Origin: JBDLSY01 sp043777895
GTDB taxonomy: Bacteria; Pseudomonadota; Gammaproteobacteria; Burkholderiales; Burkholderiaceae_C
Length of the DNA stretch: 32,262 nucleotides
Reading direction: 5' to 3'
Assembly: GCA_043777895.1 (NCBI GenBank)
Contig: JAYWHD010000044.1
Location: 1 to 32,262 of the forward strand
Position numbers and translations under genes: made by a program. Below the pieces are notes generated by a model. That model was not told where the DNA came from, searched no databases, and worked only from the letters and a program-made list of their open reading frames with translations. Position 1 is the first letter of the stretch. Every line of letters begins with the position of its first letter. Positions 7,969-16,767 of this stretch are shown here, in pieces.

Positions 7969-9453
7969 TTATAAATGATTGAAAATCCCGTGTAAAGTAT
8001 TTGCTGCTAAAAGCCCATTGCGTACTGCTCCTTCCAATGTAGCGGGATAAAGGGCATTTGTATTATAGATATAGTCGCCCGCTAAGACGATAGTAGGGTG
8101 AAGTGTTTGAACACTTGGACGTGCTATTGTTGTTGTACAACTAAATGTAGCTTGTTTTGCATGAATCACGACACTATTTAAAACAGTTGCTTGGCTTAAA
8201 TAAGAAAATACTTGTACAAGGCGTATTATTGCAGCATTGACCAAGTTAGGCTTAGACTGTTTAATGGCAATATGGCTGCAAGATAAAACAAGTGTCAGCC
8301 AACCTAAGTGTGCTGCTACTAAATAACTACGGTCTAGTATCACAGCATTTTGAATGCTACTAACTTTAACATCTGTTGGGTCAGGTTCTGGCATAATCAG
8401 TATGGCAGATGTCAATAGGTGTTGAGTATTATAATGAGTAACATCTAATTTAAGATGAATCGTAGTGATGGGTTCAGTAGTTTGTGTGGCTATTTGGTGT
8501 AAATCATCACTGATACAGCGTGCAGGTAAAAACCGAACGGCATCTTTGGCGGTAGTCGCACATACAATACCGTCAAACTGGGCGACATTATTATGGGTGT
8601 AAATAGATAATGTTGTATCTATATTATTATTTATATTATTATTTATATTATTATATATATTACTATTACTAATAGTGTCAATAGTAATGGATTCAACGGC
8701 AGAACCAAGTTGTATAGTTGCTCCGTTGTCAGATAATTTTTTCAGTGCTAAATCAGGCAGTGTTGCACCTAAGTCATCACGTGGAATTAACATAGCTGCT
8801 TGATAACTGCCTGCCAGTAAACCGTCTTTAATAACCTGTTTAAATACAATTGCACTGGCAATATTGGGCGGTGTATTAAGTGTGGCGTAACACAATGGCT
8901 GCCATAAAGCGGTATTAAATGGTTCAGGAAAATTAAGCCGTACAAGCCATTGCTGAACCGTTTCTTGTGGGGTAGGTAAGTCAATAAATAAGCGAATTGC
9001 GGCTTTTAGCCGTAAATATTGCTCTATTAATGTGGGTTGATTAGTATTAATACCCGCATTAAGCAGGGCTATAAGCAAAGGAAGTTGCTTTAAAGACCCT
9101 GTTGCCCATAGGTGGTTTGGGCTAACCGTATCCCCCCAGCTGGGCAGCTTAATGTGCAATAAATTAGGGACATGCCAGTTTGCTGGTAAGCGTAAAAATG
9201 CGGTATCTATATTAACATTGACCGATTTTAAAAGTGCTAAAGTTTCGCTATAAGCGGCTAAAAGCACGTGTTGCCCGTTATCAATAGCAAACGGTGCTTT
9301 ATCGCCAGCACGGTAAGCGGTACTAGCTCGCCCACCCACACTTAATAATTTAGGGCTACGCTCATACAGCGTTATATGATACCCTTGTGCTTGTAAATTT
9401 AGGGCAGCACTTAAACCCGCCCAGCCCATACCAATGACTGCAATTTTACGCAT
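7969..9453 (-). CDS. hpnE: Hydroxysqualene dehydroxylase, FAD-dependent (HpnE)
   Basis: Reduces hydroxysqualene to squalene, the last step of the HpnCDE route. The 494-residue protein begins with a classic FAD-binding Rossmann fold: GMGWAG at residues 8-13, then the acidic residue of LYERSP and GGRAS. It ends with the second FAD region (IVLAGDYI ... TLEGAVRNGLLAA). At about residues 258-281 is an Asn-rich insert (NNINNNINNNI) encoded by a TTATT-type DNA repeat (8605-8660), probably a surface loop. It is the third gene of the operon; its ATG shares the last base of the hpnD stop region, so the two are tightly coupled. No squalene-hopene cyclase is present in the window. Confidence 0.92.
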   Translation of the reverse strand: MRKIAVIGMGWAGLSAALNLQAQGYHITLYERSPKLLSVGGRASTAYRAGDKAPFAIDNGQHVLLAAYSETLALLKSVNVNIDTAFLRLPANWHVPNLLHIKLPSWGDTVSPNHLWATGSLKQLPLLIALLNAGINTNQPTLIEQYLRLKAAIRLFIDLPTPQETVQQWLVRLNFPEPFNTALWQPLCYATLNTPPNIASAIVFKQVIKDGLLAGSYQAAMLIPRDDLGATLPDLALKKLSDNGATIQLGSAVESITIDTISNSNIYNNINNNINNNIDTTLSIYTHNNVAQFDGIVCATTAKDAVRFLPARCISDDLHQIATQTTEPITTIHLKLDVTHYNTQHLLTSAILIMPEPDPTDVKVSSIQNAVILDRSYLVAAHLGWLTLVLSCSHIAIKQSKPNLVNAAIIRLVQVFSYLSQATVLNSVVIHAKQATFSCTTTIARPSVQTLHPTIVLAGDYIYNTNALYPATLEGAVRNGLLAANTLHGIFNHL

Positions 9454-10358
9454 TATGTGCTGTGTATTTTAGCTAAATGACGTAATGCTTTAAAGGCAGT
9501 TTGTGGTGCAATCCAAGTATGCCAAGCCAGCCATAATTTTTTGATGGGTGTTAAGCTAATCCGTTGCTTTAATACTAAAAATTGACTGCGTTCTATTTCA
9601 ACTAACAAAGTGGCATAAACCCTTGCCATAATCAAGCCAGAGCGTTGGGCTTTAATTTGTGATTGAGGTAAAGCTTCTAAGGCATTGAGTGCATATATTA
9701 ACTGTTGCCATGCCTGTGTTGCCATCATTTTTAATACTGCAATCATCGCTGGGCTGGCTTGACGAGACAGTACATCAGTAGGCTTTAAACCATGCTTGTC
9801 TAATAAGTCGGTGGGTAAATAGACTCTACCTAATAATGCGTCTTCACCCACATCACGAATAATATTAATGCGTTGTAAGGCTTGTCCCATGTGTGTTGCA
9901 TAACTATTACAGTCTAATTTAACATCGCCACTAAAAATACGTGCCGACATCATTCCGACCACACTGGCGACTCGCCAACAATAAATACTTAATGTTTCAT
10001 CATCGTTGTAGCTGTGTTGCTGTAAATCCATTTCCATACCCGCTATTACTGCGTAAAATTCTTGCGGTTTTAAGCCGTAGTGTATTGCTGGCGCACGCAG
10101 TGCAAGACAAATCGGGTGGGTTGCTGGATTGGCTGGGTCAGCAGCAAACATACGTTCAATTTCTGCACGCCACCAGTGTAATTTTTGACTGGCTATTGTG
10201 GTGTCACTGACTGTATCAACGACATCATCAACCGCCCGACAAAAAGCGTATAACGCCATAATGGCTTCGCGTTGTGCTGTAGGTAAAAATAAAAAACTAT
10301 AGTAAAAGCTTGAACCCGATTGGGCAGCTTGTTGGCGACAGTAAGCGTTTGGATTCAT
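9453..10358 (-). CDS. hpnD: Presqualene diphosphate synthase (HpnD)
   Basis: Condenses two farnesyl diphosphates to presqualene diphosphate. The 301-residue protein belongs to the squalene/phytoene synthase family. The first Asp-rich motif is VDDVVD (Asp44, Asp45, Asp48) and the second is IIRDVGED (Asp169, Asp173), followed by GRVYLP, a hallmark of this family. It lies 4 bp after hpnC and overlaps hpnE by one base. Assignment as HpnD rather than HpnC follows from the sequence after the second motif and from the canonical hpnC-hpnD-hpnE order. Confidence 0.92.
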   Translation of the reverse strand: MNPNAYCRQQAAQSGSSFYYSFLFLPTAQREAIMALYAFCRAVDDVVDTVSDTTIASQKLHWWRAEIERMFAADPANPATHPICLALRAPAIHYGLKPQEFYAVIAGMEMDLQQHSYNDDETLSIYCWRVASVVGMMSARIFSGDVKLDCNSYATHMGQALQRINIIRDVGEDALLGRVYLPTDLLDKHGLKPTDVLSRQASPAMIAVLKMMATQAWQQLIYALNALEALPQSQIKAQRSGLIMARVYATLLVEIERSQFLVLKQRISLTPIKKLWLAWHTWIAPQTAFKALRHLAKIHST

Positions 10359-10362
10359 AATA

Positions 10363-11244
10363 TTATTTTAAACTGCCTTGATATAACTGCCACATTAATT
10401 TTAGCCCTGCGGGTAAATCGCGTTTAGTTAAAGTGGGGCGGTGCTGAATCACATCATAATTACATGCAGACAGTTTATCTAAAATTAACCAACCCCCTAC
10501 TATTGTGGCAATAATTTCAGCTTTAAAGCGTCCTTTTAATAAAGGCAATAAAGCAAAACCTTGTTGCATACGACCACGTGCATCTTCGCATAATTCATAC
10601 ATCATTGCAGCATAAGCGGCTGAATGTTGGCTTAAACTGGGGCTACCATAACGTAAAAAAATGTCTTGTGGAATATAGGTTCTGGGAATATTGGTGTTTT
10701 GGTCTTTTGCAACATCTTGCCAAAAATTAATTAATTGTAAACCAGTACAAATATGGTCGCTGGCAGTAAAGCTATCGGGTGTACACGGTGCACCAACGAT
10801 ATGTAGCATTAAACGGCCTACTGGATTAGCTGAATACGTACAATAATTCAATAAACTATTCATATTTAGATGGCGTGGTAAGCTAGGTGTCTTTAAATAC
10901 CCATCATCTTGATGTACATCTTGAATAAACGCAGTGAGTAAATCACGTAAATACTGTACGGGCAATGTTTTATTAGCAATAAAAGGGGTTAGATTTTGAA
11001 TACAAGGTGTACTTGCATTTGATGGATACTCTAACTGTTTTAATAAATCATTTAACAATAAAATACGTTCTGATGTTGATGTCGTGCCTTCGTCAGCAAT
11101 ATCGTCTGAAGTACGAGCAAAATGGTACAAAGCCTGTACCGCAGGTATACAGCGTTTAGGCAAGAGAAATGATGCAACAGGAAAATTTTCGTAGTGTGTT
11201 ACAGAGTTTAAAGACAGTTTGGGGAAATTAGCTAAATTAGTCAT
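10363..11244 (-). CDS. hpnC: Hydroxysqualene synthase (HpnC)
   Basis: Converts presqualene diphosphate to hydroxysqualene. The 293-residue protein is a squalene/phytoene synthase paralogue with the motifs SDDIADEG (Asp47, Asp48, Asp51) and FWQDVAKDQNTN (Asp177, Asp181), the latter typical of HpnC. An upstream ATG at 11283 would add MFMIVYDSFNSLC; I chose 11244 because homologues begin shortly before the conserved HYENFPVASFLLP. It is the first gene of the operon. Its upstream region (11262-11289) carries three units of the 10-bp repeat AATCATAAAC, the last one imperfect, so the array sits in its promoter or leader. Confidence 0.9.
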   Translation of the reverse strand: MTNLANFPKLSLNSVTHYENFPVASFLLPKRCIPAVQALYHFARTSDDIADEGTTSTSERILLLNDLLKQLEYPSNASTPCIQNLTPFIANKTLPVQYLRDLLTAFIQDVHQDDGYLKTPSLPRHLNMNSLLNYCTYSANPVGRLMLHIVGAPCTPDSFTASDHICTGLQLINFWQDVAKDQNTNIPRTYIPQDIFLRYGSPSLSQHSAAYAAMMYELCEDARGRMQQGFALLPLLKGRFKAEIIATIVGGWLILDKLSACNYDVIQHRPTLTKRDLPAGLKLMWQLYQGSLK

Positions 11245-11347
11245 ACACAATGAATTAAATGAATCATAAACAATCATAAACAATCATAATAAATAATTAT
11301 AAATAGTTAAAGTAGTCATAAATAATATCATACATATAGGTAGTATA

Positions 11348-11376
11348 TAGACAATACTATAAAAGCAGGGTAAAAT
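11348..11376 (+). promoter_or_regulatory. Sigma-70-type promoter of tRNA-Leu
   Basis: TAGACA at 11348-11353, a 17-bp spacer and TAAAAT at 11371-11376. The expected start near 11383 is a few bases before the tRNA 5' end. Confidence 0.65.
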
Positions 11377-11389
11377 AGTGAATTAGGAT

Positions 11390-11476
11390 GCGCGGGTGGC
11401 GAAATTGGTAGACGCACCAGGTTTAGGTCCTGACGCCAGTAATGGTGTGCGGGTTCGAGTCCCGCTTCGCGCACCA
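11390..11476 (+). tRNA. tRNA-Leu (anticodon TAG)
   Basis: 87 nt including an encoded CCA. The acceptor stem GCGCGGG pairs with TTCGCGC (two G-T pairs). The D arm region is GGCGAAATTGGTAGACGC, the anticodon loop TTTAGGT gives TAG, a long class II variable arm follows, and the T arm is CGGGTTCGAGTCCCG. The long variable arm and A discriminator agree with leucine. It lies between the divergent hpnC and adk. Confidence 0.97.
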
Positions 11477-11495
11477 CTCATAAAAATTATGAGTG
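11475..11495 (+). terminator. Possible terminator after tRNA-Leu
   Basis: CACTCATAA-AAA-TTATGAGTG forms a 9-bp stem that starts inside the CCA end. No strong T run follows, so termination is uncertain. Confidence 0.4.
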
Positions 11496-11795
11496 TTATA
11501 AATTATAGGTGTTATAAGTACAAGTACCCATTTATATTGTCTATCAATAACCGCAGTATACGTCTAGATTTTAATGGTCTTTAACAGTCTAGTAACCAGT
11601 ACTATTAACTAAAACAGGCTTAAAAAAACGTAATAAATACATTTTATTAACGCCTTGCCCATCTCAATGAGCTTATTTTTAGATGGTTTCAGCGATAAAA
11701 TTGTCTGTAATAAAGTGTTAATCTTGACCTAATCCAGTGCATCGGTTAAGTTATCGTTTGACTTACTTTTTAAGATTGATAACTTAGGATAATTC

Positions 11796-12455
11796 ATGCG
11801 TTTAATTTTATTAGGACCGCCGGGGGCGGGTAAAGGTACTCAAGCGACATTTATTCGCCAATCCTTCAATATTCCGCAAATTTCTACAGGTGATATGCTA
11901 CGGGCTGCTGTGAAAATGGCAACGCCCTTAGGACTGGCCGCTAAGAAAACTATGGATTCAGGTGCTTTGGTTAGTGATGATATCATTATTGCTTTAGTTA
12001 AAGACCGCTTAACACATAGCGACTGTGCTAATGGCTATATGTTTGATGGTTTTCCGAGAACAATACCCCAAGCCGATGCTTTAAAAGCAGCCAATATACA
12101 TATTGACTATGTACTAGAAATTGCAGTACCCGATGCTGATATTGTTGAACGTATGGCTGGTAGACGTGTACATCTGCCTAGTGGACGAACCTATCATATC
12201 AAATTTAATCCGTCTGCAGTTGTGGATATTGATGACATCACAGGTGAGCCGTTGGTACAACGCAATGATGACAGGGAAGAAATTGTATTAAACCGTCTCA
12301 AGGTATACCACGAACAAACAGAAATTTTGGTAAGCTACTATGGTAATTGGGCAAAATCTGGTGTAGCTGTTGCACCCATTTATCACAGAGTAGATGGTTT
12401 AGGGACTGTTGAAACTATTAAAGATCGCACTTTAGCCGTATTAAGTCAATATTAA
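11796..12455 (+). CDS. adk: Adenylate kinase
   Basis: Interconverts ATP plus AMP and two ADP, keeping adenylate balance in the cytoplasm. The 219-residue protein is of the long bacterial type. The P-loop GPPGAGKGT is at residues 7-15, then STGDMLR (AMP site), FDGFPRT and a full LID domain of about 40 residues, which lacks the zinc cysteines of Gram-positive enzymes. RRVHLPSGRTYH marks the LID start. An AGGAT sequence 6-10 nt upstream supports the ATG at 11796. It is monocistronic, closed by a strong terminator. Confidence 0.97.
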   Translation: MRLILLGPPGAGKGTQATFIRQSFNIPQISTGDMLRAAVKMATPLGLAAKKTMDSGALVSDDIIIALVKDRLTHSDCANGYMFDGFPRTIPQADALKAANIHIDYVLEIAVPDADIVERMAGRRVHLPSGRTYHIKFNPSAVVDIDDITGEPLVQRNDDREEIVLNRLKVYHEQTEILVSYYGNWAKSGVAVAPIYHRVDGLGTVETIKDRTLAVLSQY

Positions 12456-12557
12456 TAGTCAGTATCAGGATTAACAGTTTTTATAACTTTTAATTTTTTA
12501 GTTATTTTTTAATACAAAAAATTCTTAATCTTAATACAATACTCACTTTTTTTGAAT

Positions 12558-12604
12558 AAAGCGGTATATCAACTTATGGGTAGGGGGTTTGATATATCGC
12601 TTTT
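12558..12604. terminator. Strong intrinsic terminator downstream of adk
   Basis: A 15-bp stem with one G-T pair: 12558-12572 with 12589-12603, GC-rich only at its base, and a loop containing GGGTAGGGGG. It ends in TTTT, and the other strand gives AAA before the stem, so it may act both ways. Confidence 0.82.
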
Positions 12605-12711
12605 ATGTATGATCAAATAATCAAAACATCAAAATAATTTAAATAACTCAACTTATTCAAATTAATAGTTTGAATTATGTATTTAAGTGGCTTTAATCTA
12701 CTTAACTTAAT

Positions 12712-12746
12712 AACTGATTTATTAACTGAACTGATTTATTAACTGA
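12712..12746. repeat. 17-bp tandem duplication upstream of metZ
   Basis: Two back-to-back units of AACTGATTTATTAACTG followed by A, ending 30 bp before the metZ ATG. Each unit contains TAACTGA-like heptamers. It probably lies in the metZ leader. Confidence 0.75.
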
Positions 12747-12776
12747 CTTAAACCATATATTTTACAAAAGGCCGTT

Positions 12777-14009
12777 ATGTTTTTTTTAGACTCTAGTGAG
12801 TACGCAAACTTACAGCCTGAAACCCTTGCAGTCCGTGCGGGTAGTACCCGTAGCCAATTTGGTGAACACTCTGAAGCACTGTTTTTAACCTCTAGTTTTG
12901 TTTTTGAATCAGCGGCACAAGCTGCTGCAAGGTTTGGTAATACAGAAGAAGGCCCCGTATATAGCCGTTTTACGAATCCAACAGTACAGATGTTTGAAAA
13001 TAAGTTAGCGGCAATGGAAGGCGGTGAAGCCTGTTTAGCTTTTGCCAGTGGTATGGCAGCACAATTAGCGGTTTTTATGGCAATATTACAAGCGGGCGAC
13101 CACGTTGTTTGCTCGCAAGGCGTATTTGGTTCAACTATTACTATGCTGAATACTATATTAAATAAGTTTGATATTAGTGTAAGTTATGTACCACTCACAC
13201 ACCCTGCCGCGTGGGCTAATGCGTGTTTACCTAATACTAAATTATTTTTTTTAGAAACGCCGTCTAACCCACTCACTGAAATCGCCGATATGGCAGCAAT
13301 GAGTACAATTGCTAAGCAATACGGCGTTTTACTGGTAGTAGACAATTGTTTTTGTACGCCTGCTTTACAACAGCCCTTAAAACAAGGTGCTGATATTGTA
13401 TTACACAGTGCAACTAAGTTTTTAGACGGGCAAGGGCGTGTTTTGGGTGGGGCAGTTGTTGCCAGTACTGAATGGATTAAAAATAAATTATTGCCTATTT
13501 TACGTACAACGGGCGCTAGTTTATCCCCATTTAATGCTTGGGTTTTGCTAAAGGGTATGGAGACTTTACCTATTCGCATGGAAAAACAATCAGCGAATGC
13601 TTTACAACTAGCGATGTGGCTTGAGTCTCACCCAGCGGTAGAAACTGTACTGTATCCTTTTTTACCGAGTCACCCGCAATATGCGTTGGCTAAACAACAA
13701 CAAATCGCAGGGGGAGCGATTTTGTCTGTTATTATCAAAGGCAGTACACCTGAACAACAACGTGCAAACGCTTGGTCTGTGATTGACGCGACACGTTTAA
13801 TGTCTATTACGGGAAACTTAGGCGATACCCGCACAACTATTTGTCATAGTGCCAGCACAACTCATACCCGTATTAAGTCTGAAGAACGTGCCGCAGCAGG
13901 TATTACTGAAGGTATGCTAAGAATTTCAGTGGGTTTAGAACACCCACTTGATATACAACACGACTTATTAACTGGTTTATCTGCCGTAACTTATACTCAT
14001 TTAAATTAA
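12777..14009 (+). CDS. metZ: O-succinylhomoserine sulfhydrylase
   Basis: A PLP enzyme that makes homocysteine directly from O-succinylhomoserine and sulfide in methionine synthesis. The 410-residue protein has the Cys/Met metabolism family hallmarks: YSRFTNPT at 62-69, SGMAA, ETPSNPL, VVDNCFCTP with Asp189, and the PLP lysine in HSATKFLDGQG (Lys214). Assignment as MetZ rather than MetY or MetB rests on overall similarity to proteobacterial MetZ (LAVRAG, FGEHSEALFLTSSFVF). AAAAGG precedes the ATG. It heads a plus-strand run with the nuclease fusion gene and thrB. Being a sulfide-consuming enzyme, it also fits a cell that meets sulfide. Confidence 0.9.
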   Translation: MFFLDSSEYANLQPETLAVRAGSTRSQFGEHSEALFLTSSFVFESAAQAAARFGNTEEGPVYSRFTNPTVQMFENKLAAMEGGEACLAFASGMAAQLAVFMAILQAGDHVVCSQGVFGSTITMLNTILNKFDISVSYVPLTHPAAWANACLPNTKLFFLETPSNPLTEIADMAAMSTIAKQYGVLLVVDNCFCTPALQQPLKQGADIVLHSATKFLDGQGRVLGGAVVASTEWIKNKLLPILRTTGASLSPFNAWVLLKGMETLPIRMEKQSANALQLAMWLESHPAVETVLYPFLPSHPQYALAKQQQIAGGAILSVIIKGSTPEQQRANAWSVIDATRLMSITGNLGDTRTTICHSASTTHTRIKSEERAAAGITEGMLRISVGLEHPLDIQHDLLTGLSAVTYTHLN

Positions 14010-14031
14010 AAAATTAAAACTAAGGTTTGTT

Positions 14032-15627
14032 TTGACTGTTTCCTCCATCTCTATTGACAATACATTAATAGTAGCCCATACCCAACCGCGTTTGTCTAAA
14101 TCACGTATTATGTCAGGCTTACAATGCCATAAACGTTTATGGTTAGAGACCTATCACCGTGAATTAATTGTATATGGCGAAGCCTCTCAAGCAGCATTTG
14201 CTCAAGGTAACTTTTTTGGTGAGTTAGCCCGTGATTTAATTGCATATACTGAACAACAATCCAGCTATTTAGTCCCCGCTACAGAAGACCCTCAACAAGC
14301 TTTAAAAGATACAGCGATTGCTTTAGATAGTTACGGTGTTTTATTTGAACCTGCATTTCGTTATGAAGGTGTTTTTGTTCGTACGGATGCCTTAATTCGT
14401 CACGACCAAGGTGACAATGAGCCCACTTATACTATGGTTGAAGTAAAGGCTGCTTCTAATGTTAAACCACAATATATTCGCGACAGTGCCATACAAATAT
14501 GGGTGTTACGCGGTACGGGTTTAAATGTGACTCGGGTTGAGTTAGGCTATGTAAATACGCATTTTATTTACGAAGGTCATAGCTATACAGGCTTATTAAA
14601 ACGCGACAATATTACTAATCAAGTTGAAAATGAACTGGTACGTATTCAAGGCTGGATTGATGAACAGCGTGATATGTTGCGTTTATCAAGCCCACCTAAT
14701 ATTGCTATGGGACGACACTGCACATCACCGTATACCTGCCCATTTTTAAAACATTGTACAGACAACAAACCGATTGATACTGTAGACATACCTGAATTTT
14801 CTATTATGTTATTGCCTGGTGTTAAGGGCAAAGTATTGGCTAGACGTTTACAAGAACTAGGCTACACCGATTTATTAAAAGTACCTACTCATCAACTAGA
14901 ACACTTTGAATTTGTCCAAGAAGTATACCGTTCGGGTCAGCCGTGGCATAACGTTTCTTTGGCACACAGTAGCTTGATGGCACACCCTAAGCCGTGGGCT
15001 TATTTAGATTTTGAAACCATATCTCCCGCAGTCCCTTTATGGGCGGGTATGCAGCCTTTTTCACATTGGCCATTTCAATGGAGCGTACATTTAGAGCCTA
15101 TGGATAGTTATTCTGTTGATTTGTCAGCAAACTATCATATTCATCACGATTTTTTAGATTTAACAGGGAAAAATCCTAGTTTGGCGTGTGTAGAAAAACT
15201 ATTATTAACGTTAAAAAATGTCAATACTATTTGGGCTTATAACGCTGCCTTTGAACGGCAAGTCATTTTACGTTTAGCTAAATTTTTGCCACAATATAGC
15301 CTTGCATTACAACAGTTAGCCGCTAAATTGCAAGATTTAATTCCTATTGTTCAATCGTGTTACTATCACCCAGCTATGCAAGGTAGCTATAGCTTAAAGT
15401 CAGTTTTGCCTGCGATAGTCCCTGAATTAGACTATCAAAATTTACAAGGTGTACAAAACGGTAATGCAGCACAAAGTGCTTTTTTTGAAGCGACTTCAAT
15501 GCATTGCACACCTGAACGTCAAGTACAATTAAATGCACAATTGCGTGCTTATTGCCAGCTAGATACGTGGGCTATGGTAGTATTGGTTGAGCGTTTATTG
15601 ACGCCACAATTTAGCAGTATTCATTAA
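14032..15627 (+). CDS. DUF2779-type fusion of a Cas4-like iron-sulfur nuclease and a DEDDy exonuclease
   Basis: The N-terminal half looks like a PD-(D/E)XK nuclease of the Cas4/RecB type: Asp119, Glu137 and Lys139 (MVEVKAAS). Its four cysteines are split one plus three (Cys32, then Cys230, Cys236, Cys242 in RHCTSPYTCPFLKHC), the arrangement that holds a 4Fe-4S cluster in Cas4 and AddB. The C-terminal half is a DnaQ-like exonuclease: LDFE (Asp326, Glu328), WAYNAAFE, and YCQLD (Tyr507, Asp511), the YxxxD motif of the DEDDy class. A bacterial family with this layout is annotated as DUF2779; its role is not established. A TTG start (TAAGG upstream) is chosen because conserved LSKSRIMSGLQC begins before the first ATG at 14113. 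It lies between metZ and thrB with no CRISPR nearby. Confidence 0.82.
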   Translation: MTVSSISIDNTLIVAHTQPRLSKSRIMSGLQCHKRLWLETYHRELIVYGEASQAAFAQGNFFGELARDLIAYTEQQSSYLVPATEDPQQALKDTAIALDSYGVLFEPAFRYEGVFVRTDALIRHDQGDNEPTYTMVEVKAASNVKPQYIRDSAIQIWVLRGTGLNVTRVELGYVNTHFIYEGHSYTGLLKRDNITNQVENELVRIQGWIDEQRDMLRLSSPPNIAMGRHCTSPYTCPFLKHCTDNKPIDTVDIPEFSIMLLPGVKGKVLARRLQELGYTDLLKVPTHQLEHFEFVQEVYRSGQPWHNVSLAHSSLMAHPKPWAYLDFETISPAVPLWAGMQPFSHWPFQWSVHLEPMDSYSVDLSANYHIHHDFLDLTGKNPSLACVEKLLLTLKNVNTIWAYNAAFERQVILRLAKFLPQYSLALQQLAAKLQDLIPIVQSCYYHPAMQGSYSLKSVLPAIVPELDYQNLQGVQNGNAAQSAFFEATSMHCTPERQVQLNAQLRAYCQLDTWAMVVLVERLLTPQFSSIH

Positions 15628-15735
15628 CTATATTTAATGTGATTTAATTTGTTGGTGTTTGTGTTTATATTTATATTTATATTCGTATCTTTATCTTTAT
15701 TTGCATTTTTATTGTTTTTATTATTTTTATTTACT

Positions 15736-16767
15736 ATGGCTGTTTATACAACTCTTTCTAAACAAGATGTTTGTCAGTTGCTGACACAATACAATTGTGG
15801 TGATTACCTAAGCCATGAAGGCATTACAAGCGGTATTGAAAATACTAATTATTATGTTAATACCCATCAAACCAATACTACTGATGCCATCGTCCAACAG
15901 TGGGTATTGACTGTGTTTGAAGTATTAACGGCTACACAATTACCGTATTATTTAGAGCTAACCACGCATTTAAAAAGGCATAATTTATCAGTATCTGCCC
16001 CCTGTAGGTTAAACAATGGGCAACTGATGGCGATTGTACAGAATAAACCTGCCGTCTTAACGCCTTGTTTATTAGGCACTGATGTGATGCCGCCTACACC
16101 CAAACAATGTGCTTTAGCGGGTACTTTGTTAGCTAATATGCACCAAGCTAGCACGGATTTTATGTTACGGCAACCTAATCTACGCGGTTTAGACTGGTGG
16201 CAGACTACAGCCCCTGGTTTATATGCACACGTTTCACCAAGCATAGCGGGTTTACTGGCTGATGAAGTCGCTGAACAAACGGCTTATGCAGCCAGTACTG
16301 CCTATAATCAATTGCCTTGGGGGGCAGTGCATGCTGATTTGTTTTGTAATAACGTTTTAATTGCACCGCAAGGCTATGCAGGAGCGATTGATTTCTTTTT
16401 TGCAGGCGATGACCGTTATGTATTTGATTTGTGCGTCACTATTAACGATTGGTGTTTACAACGTGATTATGATGATAACCATACGGGTGATACTATTTAT
16501 AGCAATGGTACTTTACACCCAGAACGTCTATTTGCTTTTATGCAGGCGTATTTAGCACAACGGCCACTTAATCTAATTGAACAAGCTTCCTTGCCGCTAA
16601 TGGCACGTGCCGCTGCACTGCGTTTTTGGATTAGTCGTTTAAATGATTGGTATAAACCCCGTGCTGCCAGTCAGTTAGTTGCCCACGACCCGCAACATTT
16701 TGAACGCATTTTACGCGTGCGTAGAACCCAGCCTTTAACGTTTAATAATGCTTGGATATACCCTTAA
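15736..16767 (+). CDS. thrB: Homoserine kinase, APH-fold type (ThrB type II)
   Basis: Phosphorylates homoserine for threonine synthesis. The 343-residue protein has the aminoglycoside-phosphotransferase fold used by beta- and alphaproteobacterial ThrB: GITSGIENTNYYV near residues 29-41, the catalytic loop VHADLFCNN with Asp201, and AIDFFFAG with Asp219 for metal binding. The open frame extends upstream to 15649, but that stretch is low-complexity T-rich DNA reading as Phe/Leu/Ile only; the ATG at 15736 (MAVYTTLSKQD) matches the usual start. It follows the nuclease fusion gene and precedes the membrane protein by 47 bp. Confidence 0.92.
   Translation: MAVYTTLSKQDVCQLLTQYNCGDYLSHEGITSGIENTNYYVNTHQTNTTDAIVQQWVLTVFEVLTATQLPYYLELTTHLKRHNLSVSAPCRLNNGQLMAIVQNKPAVLTPCLLGTDVMPPTPKQCALAGTLLANMHQASTDFMLRQPNLRGLDWWQTTAPGLYAHVSPSIAGLLADEVAEQTAYAASTAYNQLPWGAVHADLFCNNVLIAPQGYAGAIDFFFAGDDRYVFDLCVTINDWCLQRDYDDNHTGDTIYSNGTLHPERLFAFMQAYLAQRPLNLIEQASLPLMARAAALRFWISRLNDWYKPRAASQLVAHDPQHFERILRVRRTQPLTFNNAWIYP

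Larger units (their letters stand above)
12456..12776. other. 321-bp gap between adk and metZ: terminator, hairpins and a 17-bp tandem repeat
   Basis: No gene seen. It holds the adk terminator, a hairpin ATTCAAA/TTTGAAT (12655-12661 with 12669-12675), a second weak one with TTAAGT/ACTTAA arms, and a tandem 17-bp duplication just before metZ. No known methionine-related riboswitch could be recognised by eye. Confidence 0.5.

Noticed and set aside
11396..11584. 62-codon open frame over tRNA-Leu
   Set aside because: It reads the tRNA itself and the AT-rich sequence after it; the tRNA structure fully explains the region.
12712..12746. TAACTGA-like heptamers resembling repeats reported in Beggiatoaceae
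   Set aside because: They come from a single 17-bp duplication here and are not dispersed elsewhere in the window, so kinship to that repeat family is not supported.
12604..12776. A possible methionine- or SAM-responsive riboswitch before metZ
   Set aside because: Only short AT hairpins were seen; no conserved core of a known class could be recognised.
14032..15627. Reading the Cas4-like domain as part of a CRISPR system
   Set aside because: No repeat-spacer array and no other cas genes are present in the window.
15649..15735. N-terminal extension of ThrB rich in Phe, Leu and Ile
   Set aside because: It could mimic a membrane segment, but it is T-rich hexamer repeat DNA and ThrB enzymes are cytoplasmic; the ATG at 15736 fits the family.
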